In this document: one piece after another, positions 11,666-24,419 of the stretch | How the letters are laid out: every line of letters begins with the position of its first letter | How positions within the stretch are numbered: position 1 is the stretch's first letter | Assembly (NCBI GenBank): GCA_963855995.1 | Contig: OY979718.1 | Coordinates: 33,236,982 to 33,300,981, forward strand | Direction: 5' to 3' | Length of the DNA stretch: 64,000 bases | DNA from: Muricea muricata | Taxonomy: Eukaryota; Cnidaria; Anthozoa; Malacalcyonacea; Plexauridae | The notes under the pieces: model-generated | Told to the model about the DNA's origin: nothing | What the model saw: the letters and a program-made list of their open reading frames with translations, nothing else | Database searches by the model: none | Program-made: the position numbers and the translations under genes

Positions 11666-12954
11666 TTCGCTGAAGAAATCAAGTACATGCCAAACAAATA
11701 GCTAATGATATAGAGAAAAGGATTGAAATTGTTGCTGTCGTTGCAATATGAGCTAGTGTTGACAAAATATTGTATCAATTTAGTTAAGCAAGTTAAGTTG
11801 ATCAATTCATTTGATAGGAAATTTATCAACTTCCTTGAAAACTAATCGACTTCCGTTTTGATTGATCTTATGCATATGATATTTATATAGAATATAAGAT
11901 AGTCGAGGTGAAGAATATGAAGCACATCTATTATTTGTAAATACTTTAATTTTTCTTTCCTATCACGCCTCTCATGGAAATCAGCTGTTTGTTGTATTGA
12001 TAAGAGCCAGCCTCGTACGCAGGCGCTTTAATGAAAAATCGCGTTTTGTAAGGAGAAAATTCTAGGTGAGAGCAGCATGAATAAATAAAGTTTGTATGTA
12101 TGGGCTAACTGGCTAACAGGAACTGGAAAACAGGAAGTTTGTAAACTTTTTTCTAGATGAACTGACCAACTTAAGAAATGAATTGATACAATATTAATTT
12201 TTTACCTACACTTTTATTGCAACGACAGACACAAGCACGAGAAAAAACGAGCAAGCTATACTCGCCCCCTCAGCATTAGGTGAGAACAGTGCTCAAATAT
12301 TTAGAAAATACAAGCTTTGTACAGAAAGCCATCGAAGGATCTAAAGTCAAAAGGGGAGTGAATGTTAACGTTAAAATCACTTCGCTAAATGCTACAGACA
12401 AAGAGTTGGCAACATTAATGATGACCAAACCAATCCTTTCCCTGATTTCTCTGACGACATCGATTTTTGACTGGAAAGCGTTATAAAATTATGATATCTG
12501 ATTCTCATGATCTCTCAGATTACCAAGAAGCTCTTAAAGTCGACACAGTAAGCAGTGATGTTGCAACAGGACACTGGTCTGTGAGACAACGCAGTGACTC
12601 CCACATATCAAATTGACACTGGCCTGGAACCTATGCAGGTGAATATTCTACCCAAGACCCAAGCATGACCCAAGCATATGTGCAACACGCTAGTACCTCG
12701 TCCAAAGTTGAAAACAACGTCAACTAATTAAATTATCAGTTTACAATAGCTCTGCCATACCCGTACAAGGTAAATATATTATCTGATGACTCGCAACGGC
12801 ACCACCTCATATATCATTATAGTGGCTTTCAATCATGATAGAATTGGGCAATTCCGGACGACTTAGCTTGATCAAGCGCGTTTACAAGGTAACCGAATCC
12901 GCTGCAGAAGAATCGTTTAACTTCCGTACAATTTCTGATGATTATCCTGTCTGA
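11666..12954. other. No intact gene; probable decayed retroelement upstream part
   Basis: A 68-codon frame at 12280-12486 and stop-broken plus-strand reading at about 12540-12720 could be decayed gag/pol sequence of the Ty3-like relic that follows. No motif is clear enough to name. Confidence 0.3.
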
Positions 12955-13265
12955 TTTGATGAGACTGACACCTTAAAATCAACTTACCAAGTGTAAGTAA
13001 GGGTGATGTCTTGCTGGTTATCGCCACACCTCGCAAGATGCTCTTTGCTCTCAAAGATTAATTAAAGAAAGAGCTCTACCACATGGAAAAAATAAGCATA
13101 ATCAAAAAAGTAGAGAAGTCCACAGCAAACGCGTTGATCGTCCTCAAAAATCCAAATAGGAATCGCATTTGTCTTGATCCTTGCCAACAAAATCAAGCCA
13201 TAAAACGTAAATTAACACTGTCGACTACCCACTAGAGATGAAAAAATTGTCCAAGATGAAGGGCT
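12955..13265 (+). pseudogene. Ty3/gypsy-like reverse transcriptase relic
   Basis: Plus-strand translation gives MLFALKD, a stop (near 13060), then LKKEL..MEK..IIKKVEK and NRNRICLDPCQQNQAIKR. This matches the start of the Ty3-group RT domain (connection from protease to the first RT blocks, with the ICLDP motif). A gap of a few codons occurs before NALIVL and a second stop follows near 13240. The catalytic YIDD box, RNase H and integrase are absent and no LTRs were found. It is a dead fragment just downstream of the SDR stop codon. Confidence 0.75.
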
Positions 13266-13386
13266 TCAGTTCAAGAAGTTACATCTATTTTAGTTTTATT
13301 CAGTTTGTTTTATAACATACAATGAATAAAGAAAAATGAGGTGGCTGACAAAATGAAAACAAATATCGTTTACCAATGTTTCTGTA

Positions 13387-16300
13387 CTAAGACTGGATGT
13401 ATTTCAGGCTCTCCTGGTGACTTGTCTCTCCCGTAATATCACAGAACTTTATTTTCACTCTTTCTTCAAATTTGGCGTTGGTAAGATAGTGCATTTGAGG
13501 TTTCTCATCTGTAACTGCTTTTACGATGTATTCTGCGCACTCGTCGCCAGTTTGCACGACATCTTCATGCATCCATTTGCTCATCAGATATGCCATTGTT
13601 TTCTCGTACAATGCTTTGGTCGCGTCGTCTTTCGGCGAGAAGTCATGCCCAGAAGAAGCGCTTGGCGCGAATTGAGTGGCGACAGTACCGGGCTCGACAG
13701 CTATAACACTAGAAAGAAGTGCATGTTGATAAGTAGTAATACAGCTTGCAAGCAGACGCTCTTGTAGTTATAGGCAATGGGAGACAGGAAAGAACGTCCG
13801 CAGTCACACATCAAAATTAGAATTCCACCCACTTGCATAATTTAATTAAAAATTTCACGCTTTTCTTACTTCCGTATAAATTATATGAATTAATATAAAA
13901 TTCCCGGCGCCATTCACCTCTTATCGAGCATTAATTACAATCAACAAAGCCAATTTCAACATTCGTTTGATGTTTAGCGTATAATACAGCATGATTTCTA
14001 CTCCAATTAACCGAAACTTATAAAAGAGTATCACCTTCATATATCAATCTCTGTCGCTTTTGTGACACAAATTTAGGGTTATGTATATTATATGGGAAAA
14101 TAATTCCTTCAGTACAAATTTTTAAGAAATCATGCAACAAGGAATTTAATTTGAACTTTCAAACTTTTTCCAAAAGCTCGTCATTTTTTGCATGCCATGT
14201 TTAACGCTCATTTATAGCTATTCGTAAATTATTTGCAGAATATCAAACCGGAAGTAGGTAAACCAACTATCAGCCAATCAAAACAACATACTAAGAGAAT
14301 TTTTTATTACAATTTCCACCAACTGTCTTCTTCTTCGACAGTCGTGTTTACACGCTATGAGTAATATATGAGGGTTGCTCAAAATTATAAAGATCAGATT
14401 TTTTGTAATTTTAAAGCAACAGTAAAAAAACAAGCATACATGTAGCGGCAAAATTTTGCACTCGTTTGACTTCTTAAATGAAAAAAAAATTCGCAACATG
14501 TATGAACTTTATAATTAGACAGTTGCAAGTCCAATCGGAAAATTGGAAAAGTGTTATTTGTAAATGTCAATGTCTCGTGTTACACAAGCATTTGGAAATT
14601 GGAACTAATGTTAGTATTATACTTAGTGCAGTTCATAGTACACGAAAGGTGTTCTTTCAAACCATCTCAAACGTCTAGAGTTAGTATAATGAAAGTAGTT
14701 CGAAACGACGATGTTCACTTTATCGTTTCAAGCCGGTATATTGCATGAAATTTCCCAATACACGAAACAATAATGTATAAATCAACGTTTAAAAAAAACA
14801 ATAATGGCGACTCCTGTAGATAGAAATCATTTTTGATGCAACGTTTCGAAACCTTGTATTAAAATATCTATTTACGGAGTATCCATTGTTTTGTTATTTT
14901 TAAAATTGCTCAGTGGTATCCGTAACTTTTGGCTAAAATCGACGCGTCGAGCTACTTTCACTCTTGCTACTTTCCTAGACCTTCCTTTCCTGTTAAAAAT
15001 CTAATTTAACTGCTGCTCGCAGGGCTCATTAAAAAAGCGCTGAAAAATTGATAATTTAGGAAGAGGACGAGTGTTCCGCCAAATAATTTTCTGTTGAACC
15101 CGAGATTTTGCCTTTTAAAAATTTTTCTTTGCAGTTTGTGAACACGAATGTAACAATACGCCACTAAATTGTCGATCTACAGGGTGAGTAAAAAAACTGA
15201 TGCGCTTTCACATTCAAATTAGCCACGAATTTCATTACGATTTATTCCCATCGGTCTATAGAGAACAGATCCCGACTTTGTACACAGCACAGTGTGAGTA
15301 AAAAACTGACACTATTCAAGTTTAACCTAGCATCACTGCACTCTTGCAATTTGACAGACGTTGATGTAAAACAAAATCTAATTCCCTATGGCAGTTAAAA
15401 ATGCATAATTTTAACCGTGCAAGATTTGTCAGAAACAAGACAAAGTCAGAAACAAGACAAATATACAGACCATGGGAATATAAACCGTAATGAAATTCGC
15501 GGCTAATTTGAATCTGAAAATTTGAATTTACTCACTCTGTATATACGAGCGCCCCGGATCGAGAGATTCTTCACTGGAAACCGATAAGGCCACGTTCATC
15601 GTATAACTCAAGACCAGCTTGGTGGAAACTAAATAGTATCTCTTTATTCTGTGCACACATTAAAAATAGGTACGCGCTGCGTACATGTGGGTAGCCTGCA
15701 GTGTTTGATAATGGCTATTTCAAAAGCTAAAGTTATTGAAATTAAGTAAATTGGCACAGTTTACAGGAAATAAACATTTAATCACATACAAAACATTGCA
15801 TACACTTTAAGTACGTACATTTTTTTTAATAAGCATAAACATATCCAAGAAGTTGTGAGGTAGTCAATGTGTCAAATGGTCTTCACTCTTGTTTTTTCAA
15901 TTGATGAGTATATAAATAGTCCATGACTTTCTCAAAGTTCTCAAAGCGTAGAATGGGTACAATGAAGATAAGCTTTAATCGGCTTTTCTGATCCTCTCCA
16001 TTGGAAGTGAAATTTCGTTGTTGTTTGTTGTTTTCCAAAATACTTCGTTGCTGAGGTTGCACACTGTTTTAACTTTCTGTGAACCAATTTAATTTTATGC
16101 TTGTGGGTTAGCATAAATGTCAAAAATTTGAAGATGTCCATAAATTTGATATTAGTGTCATTCATGTTTTTTGATAATGCCATTCTCCATGGTTAGAAGT
16201 GTTCTCGTGGTCACTGTATAAATACTGGCAGGATCATTTCCAGAATGATCGTCAGGATTTACCTATAAATTTAAAAAAACCAGGGTTGGCAAATGTTCTG

Positions 16301-18551
16301 ATATTAGTTGTTCTTATATGTTCTTATATTATATAAGAAAAATTTTTGTGAAGGCAAAAATGTTCTTATATTTTCTTATATTATTCTCATTAATTATTTT
16401 ACTTCAAGGTTGTAAATCTCCACTATTTGAGAATCATCTTTAAAATAAGATATGCAAATAATAGTTGTGTAAATACTGCAGTAATAACTATTTTTATAAC
16501 TTTGAAAGCCCATTATACCTAGTGGAGTAATGCAACCAGCTTGTAGGTTTTTGATTTTGGATGGCAAGGTTTTTGAAATGTTCTTATATTTAAAAAAATG
16601 TTCTTATATTAATATAAGAAATAAAAAAATTACATTTTTGAAAAAATGTTCTTATATCCAACCCTGAGAAAAACACAAGGATTATATAGAATTAACAGTT
16701 CCTTAAGCAAGCTCGCTAAAATATAGCCAGCGGGGTCATACTATTTGTGAAATATCATATCAAAGTATAATGTCAACACTTACCTCGAAATCAGTGATAT
16801 CTCAGTTTAGTTTTGTTGTGATCTTTTAGACAAAAGTGAGGCCATCGGCTCGGTATAACTTCGTAAAGTATCTCAAATTTGGCAAAATTCACCTTGCTTC
16901 ACGTTGTTCGCCATGCATTGTATTTCATGAACAACTTTGAACAAACAATGACGATGTTTTAGGACAATCCGGATAATTGGCGTTTCAAAAGCATTAACGT
17001 AACATTTTTCAGACACCAGTGGAGCGATCAGCTTGGTATAATACCGTAAAGTATCTCAAATTGAGGCAAAATTCACCTTCTACATAATGCGCGTTTTATT
17101 ACCAAGCGCCTGGAGACGAGGCAGACATTTTACGGTTCTCACATAGTGGGTAGCTACGCATGCGCGGCTACCCACAAAAACTATAATATTTACGCAGAAC
17201 ACACAGACCCCTCCCCTAATTATCGACGCTGGCTATGCCACTGATGTTGCAATCTTTATGCCCATATTTTGATATATATGCGTTTTGCGTGTCCAAAAAT
17301 AGTTTACTTACTGTATGTTGAATTGTGCCAGTTGTGGCGCAAGGCATTCTGTGATTCCTTCCAATGCATACTTGGTTGAACCATAAACAGTATTGAATGG
17401 AATACCAAACAATCCTCCAATGGAAGTGATGTTAATGATTCGACCTTTCTTGGCCTTTTTCATAGATGGTATGATTGCTCGGAGCAAGCGAAACACACCG
17501 AACACATTCGTGTCATAGGTGTTCATGATGCTTTCCCATGACTGCTCTTCAAGAACGCCAAATAGACCAACACCTGCATTGTTAACTGCAAAATGTAAAT
17601 AAAAATGTGATAAAAGATTTCGAGGATACTCACGTGTTTCTACTAGGATACTCACATGCGTTAGCAGGTTTAAATGTGCTTATATATAAAGTGTAAATTT
17701 ATCAATTGTCCTGTTTGAAGCAGTATATGTATGTGATCATATTACAGAATTTTTGGTAAATTTTGACCCTCCACTTTTTTACACCTCACCCTCGACCGTT
17801 TACATTCACCCTCCACTGTCTAACTCCGACCCATTGACAATTAAATAGACTCTTCGCAACCAGAGTATGGCGAGCGCCCGTTTAGCTCGAGTAAACGCTT
17901 AGCAAGCGTCTTGTTTACACTAATCACACGCCGCATCCGCCGTCTTTGTCTGAATGTACAAGAAAAACTTAATTAAATTTTTTGTTTGATTATTTTGCAA
18001 TGCAATGTTTTTAAAAGCAAATTGTTTACTCTATGATCCGTAAAACGTATGATCCCTCAATCACAATTGGGCCACCTAGGCTATTAGATTGAATTTTCAA
18101 TCATTTGAACTGAAGAGAGTTAGCTGTATATAAAAACCTGGTTGTCAAAAAGCTTGTTATCTTGCAAATTTGCAGCAAATTGTTGGAAAAAATCTAGGAC
18201 AAGCTTATTGCAACAAGTCATTTCAAATCCTTTGTTGATGTAGCCATGCACGGCTCAATCATGCATGCGATCATACATAAACTCACCCAACACATCGATC
18301 CTCCCTTCCTTGTCGAGCACTTGTTGAACTGCGGCACTTACGGAGTCATCAGAGCACACATCGAGTTGAATAACGACCAGATTCCCATCACCGCAACCCT
18401 CTGCTTTTTTCAACAGCCCGTCCTTCTTCGCTGGATTTCTCATAGCTGCATAAACTTTATATTTCTGACTCGCATGCTTGGCTAGCAATGCAGCAGCGCA
18501 CATTCCGATACCAGAGGATGTGCCGGTGATTAAAACAACTTCCCGAGACAT
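13387..18551 (-). CDS. Short-chain dehydrogenase (retinol dehydrogenase 8 / 17beta-HSD1-like), three exons
   Basis: Exons 18287-18551, 17312-17585 and 13387-13708 join in phase to 286 residues. The Rossmann motif TGTSSGIG is at 9-16, NNAG at 90-93, and the classical catalytic tetrad can be read as N115, S143, Y156 and K160 (YGSTK). EPGTV follows the active site, as in classical SDRs, and the C-terminal AYLMSKW...AVTDEKP region is the type seen in the RDH8/HSD17B1 group. The enzyme should use NADP(H) to interconvert a retinoid or steroid-like alcohol and ketone; the true substrate cannot be read from sequence. Size and motif spacing are normal and all splice borders are GT/AG. Intron 2 (13709-17311) has at least two MITE insertions. 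It is likely functional. Confidence 0.92.
15180..15539. mobile_element. Tc1/mariner-like MITE (TA target) in SDR intron 2
   Basis: Ends CAGGGTGAGTAAA and TTTACTCACTCTG are inverted and flanked by TA on both sides (15178-15179 and 15540-15541). Inner arms also match (AAATTAGCCACGAATTTCATTACG against its near-complement at about 15486-15509). There is no coding capacity in 360 bp. Confidence 0.75.
16281..16666. mobile_element. hAT-like MITE in SDR intron 2
   Basis: Terminal CAGGGTTGG (16281-16289) is exactly inverted at 16658-16666. The flanks AAAAAAAC and AGAAAAAC are an 8-bp near-duplication (7/8). The interior is AT-rich with many TTCTTATAT repeats. The size, TIR and 8-bp target duplication fit non-autonomous hAT elements. 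Confidence 0.72.
16840..17088. repeat. Direct repeat of about 55 bp, two copies
   Basis: The motif CGTAAAGTATCTCAAATT followed by GGCAAAATTCACCTT occurs near 16862 and again near 17046, about 180 bp apart, inside the SDR intron. Confidence 0.65.
17850..17950. repeat. Copy of a palindromic repeat family (TTTAGCTCGAGTAA core)
   Basis: The stretch around TTTAGCTCGAGTAAACGCTT and GCGTCTTGTTTAC is closely matched in inverse orientation at about 46852-46890, and its core reappears near 47996. Confidence 0.6.
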
Positions 18552-19398
18552 TTCGGCTTCAACTGTGTTATAGTAATATGGCTGATAGGCTTAAAACACT
18601 GCAATCTGTATACGAGTGACACCGCTAAAATTAAGTTTTCAAATTCATGAATAATAATAGCTTAACTATGGGACGGACCATTGAATTTTTAAGGGGAGGG
18701 TTGGGCAAATACTAAAAAAAATTCGCGCACTAAAAAAACACGAAGAAAAAATATCGTGCACAAATAAACAAATTTAAAAAAAAAATCGAGCAAGTTGTTT
18801 AAGGTCGCTGTTGTTAAATCCCAAATTATATATTGGCGAAAATATTTTTGTATCATTAAATAGCTCACATTGCATGTTTTGCATGTATTTCTGTCCAAAA
18901 TGGCCACCTGCATGGTCATCAAAGATCGGGTAGCCATTTTAGGGAAATTAACATTAAATCAAAATGAGTTTTTTAAAACAGTTCCTTCAACATTAATCAT
19001 ACCAATGTAGATAGTTATCAGTTATCAAATGAGTGTTCATTACTGAACTACTAGTGTATAATTACTAGACAACATGAATATCAAAATGCACATAAAAACA
19101 AATAAATGGAAAGATACAAAAGTCATAGAAATTTTAACTTATTAAGTCAAACTCAGTACATTCCGTATATTCCGTGAGCAATCATTATGTACTTGGTGTA
19201 GACAGCAATGGCAGTAACTTTTGAAAAGGCTGACAAGAAGATCATGAATTATGGATGAAGGTATATGTTAATAATCTCTATTCACATCATAAGTCCATTT
19301 TGAAATGAAAATTCAGCAATTCTTTTATTTTTAGAAGATGAAAATTCAGCTTCAAATGTGCAGCCAGCGCAGGCAATAGGAAAACGTCATTTTGTAAG
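18552..19398. other. 5' flank of SDR gene; no gene recognised
   Basis: AT-rich sequence lies between the SDR start and the hAT relic. The frame at 18689-18937 minus has no domain. The left terminal inverted repeat of the hAT element should lie here but I could not identify it. Confidence 0.4.
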
Positions 19399-21237
19399 AG
19401 TGTAGTATGGGATTATTTTAAAAAGCTACCACAGCACAGTGACAAAGCACAATGTAAAGTCTGCTCAGAATCTTTGAAACATTCACTAAACACTAGTAAT
19501 CTATTTAAGATACATGGTAAGGTAAACAACATAAAATCATATAATACATGAATGTAAAAGACAAAATCACTTCTAATTTATGCAATCTGATATATTTTCT
19601 TTGTCAATTATGTGCCTTTTTTAGCATTTGAAGTCAAGGCACCCAGTTCAGTTTAATGACGCCGAGAAAAAACGAAAAGAAAATGAAGAAAAAACTGCGC
19701 AAGCCAAGAAAAGGCAGAAAAGTGCCCCAGATGCAAAACGAAACTCTTCAACTTCCTCAAAACGAAAAGCAATCGATGAAGCTCAAAATGATTTTTAAAG
19801 ACATGCAACTAGTGTCTGTGGTAGAGGACGAGGGATTCCAATCTTTGTTACATGTACTGGACCCAAGGTATCAACTGCCTTCCAGAAAGTCCACCATGCG
19901 AATGTTGCATATAACAAGAAAGTGGAAGAAATCAAGAAAGAAATATCTCAAGTTTCACATGTAGCTCTCACAAGGGACTTGTGGACATCCAGAGCAACAG
20001 AGAGCTATATAACAATCACATGTCATTTTCTTGCTGCTACATGGCAGCTTAAGTCATTGGTTCTGGAGACGTTAAAATTTAACTTGAGCCACACTGCCGA
20101 GCTTATTGCAGATGCCCTCTTGAAAGTTGCTGAGAATTGGGATATATCAAGTAAAGTTGTCGCCATCGTTACAGATAATGCTTCAAACATTGTTGCAGCT
20201 GAAAGGGACACATGTTCCTTGCTTTGCGCTCACATTAAACCTTGTTGTATCTGAGGCCATTAAGTCTGATGAAAATGTCAGTAATTTGAAGAAACGATGC
20301 AAGCAAATTGTCACTTTTTTCACCAGAGTGTAAGGCCACTGAAAAGGTAAAGGAAGTGCAATGTCAGATCAAACTTCATGAACATAAAATTATCCAGGAG
20401 GTAGAAACACGGTGGATTTCAACTTTTTATATGTTTGAACGCATAGTTGAGCAACACCACGCCTTTACAACAGCTCTTTGCCTCTACAATCGCAATGATT
20501 TGTGCCTTTCAGCCGCATATGTGAAGTTGCCAGACAAATCACTTTCAGTTCTACAACCATTTACAGCTGCTACGCGGGAAATTTCTGATGACCAGTTTGT
20601 GTCGATTTCCAAAGCAATACCACTGGCAAGATCGCTGCAACGTTTGACCGCTGGAAGTTCTCATCAAATATCACTTAGATCGCAATTGAGTGCCCAAATG
20701 CGTCGAAGATATACTGCAATAGAGCGTGCCCATCTCCTTGCTCTTTCTACCCTGATGGACCCACGAATGAAAAAGATAGCTTTAAAGAGGCTGCACGGCA
20801 AGCAGAAAAATGCATCATTCAGGAGGCCAGAGAGATAATTGAAGCAGAAGCCACAACTGCTATACGTGCTGGTGCAAACAATGATGATACAGAAGGCCCT
20901 AATAAGCAAAATGCACCAGGTTTGTGGGATCTTTTTGATCAAAAGGTCGTAAATTAACAACTTGTGCAAGAAGTTCGACTAGCAAAGCAACAGTTGACGT
21001 CCAGGCATACAATGGTGAAGACGTTTTCCCGAGACTAGAAGATCCTTTGACCTGGTGGAAAGAGAGCCGTTTCAACTTGCTCTCCCAACTTGCCAAAAAG
21101 TATTTGTGTGTTTCTGGTACATCTGTACCATCTGAAAGACTATTTTCTAAGGCAGGTGACCTTGTCTCTATTCGGACAAACAGACTGAAGTCCAAAAATG
21201 TTGACATGATGCTATTCTTGAACAAAAATATGTAGCT
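19399..21237 (+). pseudogene. hAT transposase relic (ZBED-type)
   Basis: A BED zinc finger is split by an apparent intron: VVWDYFKK...CKVCSESL...NLFKIHGK ends at an AAG|GTAAAC donor near 19523 and continues after TTTTTTAG at about 19625 as HLKSRHP. The ribonuclease-H-like part follows in shifting frames: SVVEDEGFQSLL (about 19815), VALTRDLWTSRATESYITIT (about 19962), VAIVTDNASN (about 20160), HVPCFALTLNLVV (about 20207), VETRWISTFYMFERI (20400s). The C-terminal hAT dimerisation block SGTSVPSERLFSKAGD (about 21113) ends at 21237. At least four frame changes make it inactive. In life this cut-and-paste transposase would act on hAT ends. Confidence 0.88.
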
Positions 21238-21389
21238 TGATAGCAATACACCACTTTAAGGACAACATTGTACTGTTCATATTGTTATATTCAAAATAAC
21301 ACTAGATTTTATGTGTGATTATTTGTAAGGTACTTTTGGTAGAGGTTTTGGTAAGGTTCTTGTTTAAAACGTTCATTTAATAAAGGGAG

Positions 21390-21494
21390 GAAATGGGTAT
21401 CGGTATCGATTTTGGTATCGGTATCGACGAAAATTTGTGGTATCGGCCTGGTATCGTATCGAAACCAAGAAAGCTGGTATCGCCCATCCCTAGT
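21390..21494. mobile_element. Right terminal region of the hAT element
   Basis: A run of GGTATCGGTATCG-type subrepeats ends in GCTGGTATCGCCCATCCCTAG, the inverse of the common hAT terminus CTAGGGATGGGCGATACC. A related short match GGATTGGGCGATACTTC occurs at about 2174. Confidence 0.55.
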
Positions 21495-22539
21495 CTATAC
21501 ATTGTTTGCTAGCTCTAGGTGAACGTTTTGTGAAACGGCAAGGTTGCTTCTTAGTATTTCGGTAGTTTTTGGACGTATCGGCTTTTCACAAACGCTTTAG
21601 CAAAACAAAAAAATCGCAAACAATGTTAGCCGCTTCAGTACTGCTATTATTCTCCATCAAGTGATATATTTGAGGGCATAGAAGGAAAGGCATAACAAAA
21701 AGTATTTAAAAAAAAACAAGGAGATAAACAAAATTTAACATAGTCAAATCAGTAAAAACTCGAGCAATTGTGGCTGTTTTGTCACAGGAGTTCAAAAAAG
21801 TACAAGAATTAAAAACCGATTTCAGCCAGAAAAAACTATTGAAAACATTTCTAAATGTCACCAGGACAATCACGAACATGCTATATTATACTGAAAACCC
21901 ATACACCTGATGGAATCACTTAGAACTGTTAAGCATTTATCTTAAAAAACGACGTTGAGCTTTTGTATTTTTTCTGAAAACTGTGACAAACTTCGTCTCC
22001 TCAAAACAACAAAATATTTCCAGTTTATTCTTCCAGAAATTGTCGACTGCTTAGATACAATCTTGCCCATTTTCTTGCCCATTTCTTGACAACTGATAGA
22101 AATATCCAACGAAATAAGCAGGCGGGATGAAAAAAGACAAATCTGACGTTCTAAATGAAGATCTAGATCTGAGATGATCTCAATCGTTTCATCAACGGGA
22201 ATGTTAGTAGAGTAGAATGAAGTAGTTTGATCTGAGATGATCTCAATCGTTTCATCAACGGGAATGTTAGTAGACTAGAACGAAGTAGTCAGTAGAGTAG
22301 TAGTAGAATGAGAGAGCTGGTAGAGAGTGGAGTGAGGAAGGGAATAAGAAATTTGGCTATCTTATACGAATAGTGATTAATAGACGATAGAATAGGCCTT
22401 AAAGGGATAGAAGATTTGTGAAATTTAGGAAGTCCTTATAATATATACCTATAAGTGTACAGCCGGAATACAGTTCGTTGTACGTTCTTTCGTTGACACA
22501 ACATCCTAACATCCTGTCTTTTACTCTGAGCATGAAAAT
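21495..22539. other. No gene; contains a tandem repeat
   Basis: No open frame with a recognisable domain. The only structure seen is the 63-bp tandem repeat at 22166-22291. Confidence 0.4.
22166..22291. repeat. 63-bp tandem repeat, two units
   Basis: GATCTGAGATGATCTCAATC starts both units (22166 and 22229); the units differ at only a few positions near their ends. Confidence 0.85.
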
Positions 22540-23310
22540 GACGTTAAACTTCCTTTTCTCGATGTTGATATGTCTCGCCCGGTAAATTTTCTACCGCTAT
22601 TTATCGTAAAACCACTTTCACTGGTCTTTTAACTAATTTCCACAGCTTCATTCCTCTTGGCTGCAAGCGCTCTTTAGTTTCATATTTACTAGCTACATCA
22701 AATTTTTGACCTCTGTTCCAGCTATGAAAACTTTTACGTTCCACTTGAAGTTGTCCGGAAACTGTTTAACTTGAATGGTTTCCATATCGTCTTGTTCGTC
22801 GCTTCCTTAACAATATCTTCGAACCCAAACCCAATAGTCACACAGTCCCTAAGAAAATTGTCTATTTCTGCCTTCCTTTCACTGCCTCACACTCTCTTCA
22901 AATTCGCAACTAAATCACCCGACTTTGCAATGCTGCTTATCCACATCTCAACGTTCGATTTGTCTGTCGCTCCTCCACACGCATCTCCTCTTTCTTTCCT
23001 TTTAAGGATAAAGTGTCCAAGTTTATGAGATCTGGTGTTGTATGTGGGTCAAACCACATACAACACACAAGAGTACCTGAGCACTTGGCAATCTCTCCTA
23101 TAACAAAAAAAACCGTCATCCAGTACAGTCATGACTAGCATTTTCTATCATTTAAATTCTACCGGTCACTCTGCCAACTTTGACGATCTCAAAATTCTCC
23201 TCTTGCTCCGACACTTGTGAATTAGTGGTTCACGAAAACCTTCTTATATCCAAGCTCAAACCCTCCCTTAACGTGCAAGGCGGCTCAATTCCGCTTAACC
23301 TTCTATAATC
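22540..23310 (+). pseudogene. Penelope-like retroelement, C-terminal relic
   Basis: Plus-strand reading gives FLDVDMSR, then RFLNNIFEPKPNSHTVPKKI, VYFCLPFTASHSLQIRN, a stop, ITRLCNAAYPHLNVRFVC and FFPFKDKVSKFMRSGVV. This is the layout of the RT thumb and linker leading to a GIY-YIG endonuclease in Penelope-type elements. Sequence then jumps to HTRVPEHLAI, so the GIY-YIG core itself seems to have been deleted, followed by the downstream segment HLNSTGHSANFDDLKI. Frameshifts and stops show it is dead. Confidence 0.7.
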
Positions 23311-24175
23311 CGCTGTCTTTGTGTCTGTTTTGTCCCCATGTTTGTATGGTCCTGTTGTGTACTATCTTTACTCTCTTATCACTCATCATTCTTAACGCTT
23401 TGTAATATAACACCGGGTAAATAGATAATAACTAGCTTATGTATACTCATATTGATGTAATGCAATTCTCCATTATCAGTCTGAAGACGTCTTAAACTAA
23501 AGACGAAACGTGAGAAATAAAATTATTTCAAAATCTTAATAGTATATGCTTTGATGGCTTTACTAAAGTTATATGTTGGACTCTAATATTTATTATAAGA
23601 ATCCGTTTTCCGCCTGGCAAACCTCGGGACTCGGGTTACAAGTTTGAGAATGAATAATGAGAAATCTTGAGAATGAATTACTATATTTTGTAGAAAAAAG
23701 GCATGATATTCTGGAATAGATTATCATTTATTAATCTTTTTATGTTGGTGTTTCGGATACATCACGTAGCGTGTTGACAAGAAACCCTCCTCACGGCTGC
23801 CCATTTTGCAAACCTTTCCCTCACGGGTAATGCCCGCATACCTGCGGCACTTTCGCAACTCTAGCATTGGCATCTTCCCACACCATAAACCTCCATGACG
23901 GCGTCGTGTTACCGCAAAATTTCTTGTTTTTGCAATTTCTACTCGTGTTGACAAAACGGTATATAAATAGGGAAAATATTTTATATTTCTTAAAATCAAT
24001 CTTAAAAATTAGCTGCAACAGAAAAGCGGCCGGGAAATTGGTGCGTTGACATGGTCACATAATTATATTACAATTGTTGTTATCATATTTGTTGTTACAA
24101 CTATTGTTATAAATTGTTCAAAATTTGCACATCTACATTGTCTCAATTGAAAACTATTTACACTAGTTACTACGT
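23311..24175. other. No gene assigned
   Basis: The 3' tail of the Penelope-like relic (to about 23600) is followed by overlapping minus-strand frames at 23724-23999 and 23821-24018. The latter reads NTTPSWRFMVWEDANARVAKV, which looks protein-like but I cannot assign it to a family or define splice borders. Confidence 0.3.
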
Positions 24176-24419
24176 CTAGAAGCCAATCAGTTCTTCGATT
24201 GGTTTATATTTCCACGCATCAGTCTTTATGTAATCAAGTTCCTGTCGAAGCTTGTCTAAACGTCGCTTATGAGCTTCTGCAAGAAGAAAAATACATTCTT
24301 TGAGCATCCAGCTAGTGCCTTGGAAAGCCAAATAATGCTTTTCTAAAAATGCTTTAGTCGGAACGGTTGACACGATAGTACCATGCGAAATTTTATTCTT
24401 ACTCTGAATTGTTCGCAAT
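24176..24419 (-). CDS. Terminal exon of an unrecognised gene
   Basis: A minus-strand exon begins after TGTGTTAG at 24420 and reads 81 codons to a TAG stop: LRTIQSKNK..., ALGN-free, with a predicted helical, probably coiled-coil segment CIFLLAEAHKRRLDKLRQEL and the end WKYKPIEELIGF. Composition and the clean acceptor look genuine. It needs two bases from an upstream exon. The nearest plausible 5' exon is at 27626-27779, but that exon ends in phase 1, so at least one unseen exon would have to lie between. I do not recognise the family. The assignment of both exons to one gene is inference. Confidence 0.5.

Noticed and set aside
23481-23510. CTGAAGA...GACGAAAC string resembling a hammerhead core after the Penelope-like relic
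   Set aside because: Stem II needs a bulged base and no stem I or III partners could be found; at best a decayed ribozyme.
23724-24018. Overlapping minus-strand frames with protein-like stretches
   Set aside because: No family recognised, no convincing splice borders, and the two frames compete.
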